Origin: a virus
Reading direction: 5' to 3' (one strand)
IMG/VR virus record: IMGVR_UViG_3300050821_006485
Location: 37,203-101,202 of that record
Length of the DNA stretch: 64,000 nt
The position numbers and the translations under genes were made by a program. The first letter of the stretch is position 1, and each line of letters begins with the position of its first letter. Shown in pieces: positions 60,692-64,000 of the stretch. The notes under the pieces were generated by a model. The model saw only the letters and a program-made list of their open reading frames with translations, did no database searches and had not been told where the DNA came from.

Positions 60692-61195
60692 TTATATAAT
60701 CTCCTTCATTGTTCCTAAGGCCGCTTTACGCACCGCAATTGCTTCGGCTTTAGTTTTGAACAGTCCAAGATGTTTTCTTTTCCCAGGTTCTGGATAATAC
60801 CTAGCTCTCCACACACCTTCGGAAAACTCAGTAACTCCGTCGCCTTTAGCGCCCACTTTAACAGCGTGTCTACGGTTCCCTAATTGGCTTCTCCACTCTA
60901 AATTGTCAACAACGCAATTGGCTTTAATAGTGTCCTTATGATTGACTTCTGGCAAATTTAATGGGTTTGGTAAAAAAGCCCCAGCAACCAGTCTGTGCAA
61001 AGATACGGTTTTTCCTTGTAACTTTACACTTAAATACCCGGCCTTATCTGCTGTAGGAGTAAGCAGTCCTCCAGAAGAGCCTTGCCTTCTTTTACTCCAT
61101 ACTCTTCCTAAGCTACTGACCTCATAGTTTTCAAAACCAGCAACCGGTTTCCACAGTTCATTCTTTATTTTCTGTCTCAATTTCAGTTTGCTCAA
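60692..61195 (-). CDS. NUMOD4-HNH homing endonuclease
   Basis: The N-terminal NUMOD4 motif reads NELWKPVAGFENYEVSSLGR, followed by the HNH core KTVSLHRLVAGAFLPNP ... EVNHKDTIKANCVVDNLEW, a typical I-TevIII/HNH phage mobile nuclease. The C-terminal segment VWRARYYPEPGKRKHLGLFK with TKAEAIAVRKAAL is an AP2-like DNA-binding domain. It abuts the metallophosphoesterase and overlaps the next gene by 38 bases. Confidence 0.93.
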   Translation of the reverse strand: MSKLKLRQKIKNELWKPVAGFENYEVSSLGRVWSKRRQGSSGGLLTPTADKAGYLSVKLQGKTVSLHRLVAGAFLPNPLNLPEVNHKDTIKANCVVDNLEWRSQLGNRRHAVKVGAKGDGVTEFSEGVWRARYYPEPGKRKHLGLFKTKAEAIAVRKAALGTMKEII

Positions 61196-61874
61196 CTCTT
61201 TCCTCTTCTGTGTAATTATTTGGATCGCTTAAAAATTCCTGACAAATCATCTCCACACAAACACCGTCTGGGTAATCCTTGGCAGTTCCTTCACTATCCC
61301 TACCCGCGCTCCCTAAGCGCTTACGCGCTAGTTCAAAAGCTTTGCTGACCACATTATCCCACGCAGACTGCGTGACCTTATAAGCTCTTGATACCATCTT
61401 ATTTTCTTCCACTTGGTTTTTTAATCGGCTGACTTCTGCTTCTACTTCTGCGTACGACATACGCAACGCGGCCCGAGTAAGCCGTACAATATGCCTGTCT
61501 AACGGTTCTGATACTTTAGTATCTTCATTCCAAAATGCACCCTTCGGGTCTAAACTAGTTATTTCCCGGAGCTTACTTACGCCTACGGGTTCGTATTCTT
61601 CCCGTAACAACATAACTATACGATACACTTCTACTATCCTTGTTAAGTATTGTGCCTTCCTTTCTTTAATATCTAACTCCTTTACGGCGTAATCCCCGAG
61701 CGATTTAAAGCCCCATTCGCGGCAGTAGTCCTTCGCTTCGTAAAGCAGTTCAGCCAAGTCGAAGGTGTGCCGCTTGAGACTAGAGGCGAGGGTGCTCAGC
61801 GAATGCCGAACCAAGGCGGACCTACCCGCGACTGCTTCACCAACAATCGCGGGGACATTATCTGTTATTTCCAT
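61158..61874 (-). CDS. hypothetical protein, 238 aa
   Basis: ATG 61874 has TAGGAGGCGC upstream, so the longer frame from 61931 is rejected. The chain is helical with LASSLKRHTFDLAELLYEAK, DYCREWGFKSLGDYAVKELD, a motif set that may be a DNA-binding or ParB-like domain, and an acidic end EEERVEQTEIETENKE. Next to it lie the broken CPIALA-type gene and the tmRNA. Function unknown. Confidence 0.6.
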   Translation of the reverse strand: MEITDNVPAIVGEAVAGRSALVRHSLSTLASSLKRHTFDLAELLYEAKDYCREWGFKSLGDYAVKELDIKERKAQYLTRIVEVYRIVMLLREEYEPVGVSKLREITSLDPKGAFWNEDTKVSEPLDRHIVRLTRAALRMSYAEVEAEVSRLKNQVEENKMVSRAYKVTQSAWDNVVSKAFELARKRLGSAGRDSEGTAKDYPDGVCVEMICQEFLSDPNNYTEEERVEQTEIETENKE

Positions 61875-61881
61875 GCGCCTC

Positions 61882-62216
61882 CTATGCGGCCTTCTTGGCT
61901 TTACTAACGATGTAACGTTTGGGAATGCCAAGCGCTTTCACAACAGCATCTTTCAACTTAACACGAAAACTAAAGGGCTTGACGTGTCGCAAGTCATCAA
62001 AGTTTTCTATAAACCTTGTTGCCGTTTTTTGGCAAATCAACTCGTGAATACTCGTAACCCTCTTCGGTTTCATATTCGAAGTCGATGGCATCGACCACAC
62101 TTACGCCGTGGAACCCCACTCTTGTAGCAGCCAAAGCTATGGGGCAAGTTTCACTTTTTGTTTGGCTCCCCGTTTTGTATGTCTTTGCTAGTGACTTTGA
62201 TTTCTATCGTTTTCAT
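61882..62216 (-). pseudogene. small conserved protein, coding frame broken twice in A runs
   Basis: Three frames join into one coherent product. Frame 1 (start 62216, CAGGAGAAAAAC site) reads MKTIEIKVTSKDIQNGEP and hits a stop after A5 at 62155-62159. Frame 2 then reads SETCPIALAATRVGF ... YEYSRVDLPK and stops after A6 at 62025-62030. Frame 3 reads TATRFIENFDD and VKPFSFRVKLKDAVV to 61882. Together they look like a small phage family with CPIALA. Two homopolymer indels, real decay or programmed shifts all fit. Only frame 3 survives as a 72-residue open frame. Confidence 0.7.
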
Positions 62217-62249
62217 TTGTTTTGTTTTTCTCCTGAGTTTTATTTTAAT
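62217..62249 (-). promoter_or_regulatory. RBS region for the broken small gene
   Basis: On the minus strand this short gap after the tmRNA carries AAACTCAGGAGAAAAACAAA. The CAGGAG is about 12 bases before ATG 62216. A hairpin AGGGG-TCGCAAGG-CCTCT immediately before it (62253-62272) may be the 3' end of the tmRNA coding piece or a weak terminator. Confidence 0.45.
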
Positions 62250-62570
62250 CGGTAGAGAGGCCTTGCGACCCCTCACCCTTCGACCGCTTTAGGCGGCCAT
62301 AGCTAGCTCGTTAGAGTTGGCTTGTTTTGTTTCGTGTCCTGATTACGCTGGCCACGACATCGCGGGATTGTCCACTGCTGTCTCATCGTCGCCGTCGAAT
62401 CCTTTCACGCCCGTCAAAGCCACCATTCAGTCGAGAATTATAGTTCACTACCCCTGCCGGGGGGTGCTATTCCGCGAGACCCGCTGAAAGGCTCTCGGTA
62501 TTCATCATGGTGGCTATGGTGGACGTGGCGGCATCGAAGCCGCGTCCGACAACCCGGATAACAGTTTCAT
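62250..62570 (-). ncRNA. ssrA: circularly permuted two-piece tmRNA
   Basis: Coding piece on the minus strand begins GGGCGTGAAAGGATTCGACG (5' G at 62412), the conserved tmRNA start, and has the resume GCC at 62319-62321 and the tag ANSNELAMAA ending in TAA at 62289-62291, then a P5-like stem GGCCGC/GCGGTC. The acceptor piece lies upstream: T-arm-like GCGGC-TTCGAT-GCCGC at 62528-62543 (a six-base loop), 3' acceptor CACGTCC at 62521-62527, A73 and CCA at 62517-62520. GGGCGTG and CACGTCC pair in 7 bp (one G-U). Between the pieces, AGCCACCAT and ATGGTGGCT form a 9-bp stem that closes the spacer. P2-like pairing CGACGA/TTGTCG is also present. Confidence 0.9.
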
Positions 62571-62582
62571 ACAACCATAACC

Positions 62583-63515
62583 CTAAATTTCCACTGGTGG
62601 TAACACTTCGCTGTCGTACTTACTTGATGATTCTTCCGCAACTGCTTCGTCTACTTCTTCCGCTTCTTGTTGCGCTTGCTTTTGACCATTACGTTGTGCC
62701 ATGTATTCCAGAAAAAGCGCTCCGAACTCCTGCTTATCTTTCTCCTGCATAAGAGCGAACTTCCGGCAAGCCATAACATACGGACCCCCTTTGGTTAACT
62801 GTGTTGAGTAAATTTCGAAGCTAAAGTCGAAGAGGTTGACAGATGGCAATGGCGGTAACTGCCCTCCGGGAGGCGGAACAAACCCCGGAGTAGCATTGAA
62901 TAACCCCGTGGTCTTGTCGAACGTGTACCCCCGTTCTTTGTTTCGTAGGCGTATGTTAGACGTTTCCTTTGCAATCAGACCGTATAAATCGCGCTCCATG
63001 TGGTCCTTGAACGGCTTTACGCTCTTTCCGCCCACGTCTAGGTAATGGAACGTCTGGCTCTCGCGGTCTGCCAGAAACAAATGGTAGAACATCTTGCACT
63101 TGGGCAGAAGATCATTCTTCTGAGAAGCCGGGCGTGGATCATTTCTCCACGCTTCCCACATTAGATCACCAAATTTACAGCTTGCACAATACAACGCGGG
63201 GGGATTCTTTGCCTTTGGGTGTGGCTGAATGTTGTCCAGCGAGAAGCACTCCTTGCCTTGTTTCACATTAGGGTCCCAAGGCGGCCAATAATCGCGCTGT
63301 GTTCTGACATCAAACAGCACAACTTTCAAGGAAGGAACCTGTTCACCAGTTGCGGTATTGCGAAACATCCCCGGCGTCCCCCCTTCTTTCGTCGTGGACT
63401 TCGCTACCAACTCCAAAACGGTAGGCCGGATGTTGCTAAACAGACTCCCGGCGAGTCCCAGGCCGCCCTTAGCGAGCGGTGCCTGGTTGTTCAATACAAC
63501 TAAGTCCTGTCCCAT
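62583..63515 (-). CDS. conserved phage protein, possible ssDNA-binding type, 310 aa
   Basis: MFRNTATGEQVPSLKVVLFD followed by VRTQRDYWPPWDP, ALYCASCKFGDLMW, KCKMFYHLFLAD and VKPFKDHM is a family found in many tailed phages near replication genes. I recall it as hypothetical, with an OB-like core and zinc Cys. An acidic low-complexity tail (EEAEEVDEAVAEES) at the C-terminus resembles those of phage single-stranded DNA-binding proteins. That role is an inference. Confidence 0.6.
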   Translation of the reverse strand: MGQDLVVLNNQAPLAKGGLGLAGSLFSNIRPTVLELVAKSTTKEGGTPGMFRNTATGEQVPSLKVVLFDVRTQRDYWPPWDPNVKQGKECFSLDNIQPHPKAKNPPALYCASCKFGDLMWEAWRNDPRPASQKNDLLPKCKMFYHLFLADRESQTFHYLDVGGKSVKPFKDHMERDLYGLIAKETSNIRLRNKERGYTFDKTTGLFNATPGFVPPPGGQLPPLPSVNLFDFSFEIYSTQLTKGGPYVMACRKFALMQEKDKQEFGALFLEYMAQRNGQKQAQQEAEEVDEAVAEESSSKYDSEVLPPVEI

Positions 63516-64000
63516 TATTCTGCTCCGTTTGTGTGAATAAAATGCTCAATGCGCTCGGCGGTTACCTTAGCGCGTGTCTTAGCGGTTTTGGCCCTCTGGT
63601 AACGTCCCGAAAACTTTTCCGGCCAGCCCTCATTAGTGCCAACAGACCGTGAACTAAATACAAATAAACGAAGGGCTTCTTCTTCGGAAAGTCCGAGGAT
63701 TTCAGCCGCTACATCCATTGGCTCTGTTTCGTTTTTTAAATTTATGTTTTCTCCCGCATCTTTTGCATTCTTCAAAAAATCTTTCCACAATTTCAGGTTG
63801 TTTAGAAAGATTGTCCAGCCTGCTACACATCCAGTGGTCCTACAAGCTGGAACCTTATCGTCTTTAATTTCATAACCTGTAGTACCGCCCGCTTCCGAAT
63901 GCACCATGCCCCAAGCTTGCATTGTAAGTCGATGCGGCTCCTCCAAGATGTGCGCCTGGACCTTGCGTAGTATCCTAATCGCTTTCTTGCTTAGCTTCTT
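63515..64000 (-). CDS. conserved small phage protein, 5' truncated
   Basis: The frame is open to the window edge; visible residues begin KKLSKKAIRILRKVQAHILE. The family shows AWGMVHSEAGG, CRTTGCVAGWTIFL, EILGLSEEEALRLF and ERIEHFI, a widespread small phage/bacterial protein of unknown function that I recall with similar order. Its end shares one base with the next start. The TTG at 63946 is unlikely to be the true start because the frame continues upstream. Confidence 0.65.
   Translation of the reverse strand, partial: KKLSKKAIRILRKVQAHILEEPHRLTMQAWGMVHSEAGGTTGYEIKDDKVPACRTTGCVAGWTIFLNNLKLWKDFLKNAKDAGENINLKNETEPMDVAAEILGLSEEEALRLFVFSSRSVGTNEGWPEKFSGRYQRAKTAKTRAKVTAERIEHFIHTNGAE

Noticed and set aside
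62437-62442. TATAAT box on the minus strand in the tmRNA spacer as a promoter for the coding piece
   Set aside because: The -10 match is perfect but no -35 is visible at 16-18 bases, so I do not list it.
23-63946. CRISPR arrays or IS elements
   Set aside because: No regularly spaced repeats with unique spacers and no transposase or terminal inverted repeats were seen.

Overview
The window is part of a tailed double-stranded DNA phage (Caudoviricetes) or a closely related prophage. Almost every gene is packed head to tail with ATGA, GTGA or TAATG junctions. The content is phage-like throughout: a T4-type lysozyme, tail fibres and spikes, phage RecA, a T7-type primase-helicase, a dNMP kinase, RNA ligases and many homing endonucleases. 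The host is probably a diderm (Gram-negative-type) bacterium, because the lysis region encodes a lipobox lipoprotein and several structural proteins carry signal peptides. Wording such as the ice-binding-like domain and the tail proteins recalls soil Acidobacteriota phages, but that is only an inference. Terminase, portal, capsid and DNA polymerase genes are not in the window.

Bases 1-46975 are transcribed rightward. Order: a lysis cassette (1300-2967), a GT4 glycosyltransferase, a GroES-like co-chaperonin, unassigned virion-associated genes up to an intrinsic terminator (7471-7506), then the tail module (7525-44693). The tail module holds two fibres with a shared N-terminal anchor, a glycosylation cassette (14451-17850), an ice-binding-like decoration protein, a large tail protein interrupted by a group I intron and by a poly-glycine/Hint domain, collagen-like and beta-helix proteins with signal peptides, and large proteins likely to be internal virion proteins. 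A sigma70-like promoter (44708-44736) precedes a short group with an exonuclease, a dNMP kinase and a membrane-anchored trypsin-like protease.

Bases 46953-64000 are transcribed leftward and hold replication, repair and RNA metabolism: primase-helicase, RecA, an endonuclease VII-like protein, two RNA ligases of different families, two metallophosphoesterases, an HD phosphohydrolase, a CAU-anticodon tRNA and an RlpA-like cell-wall protein. At 62250-62570 there is a circularly permuted, two-piece tmRNA gene with a clear ANSNELAMAA tag, the most striking element in the window. Eight HNH or GIY-YIG endonuclease genes are scattered through both halves, three of them behind RNA leaders that fold into similar hairpin-pseudoknot structures over the ribosome binding site. 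Four genes missed by simple length cut-offs (27097-27276, 46188-46280, 48145-48291, 52596-52739) are also described; three of them encode small membrane proteins.
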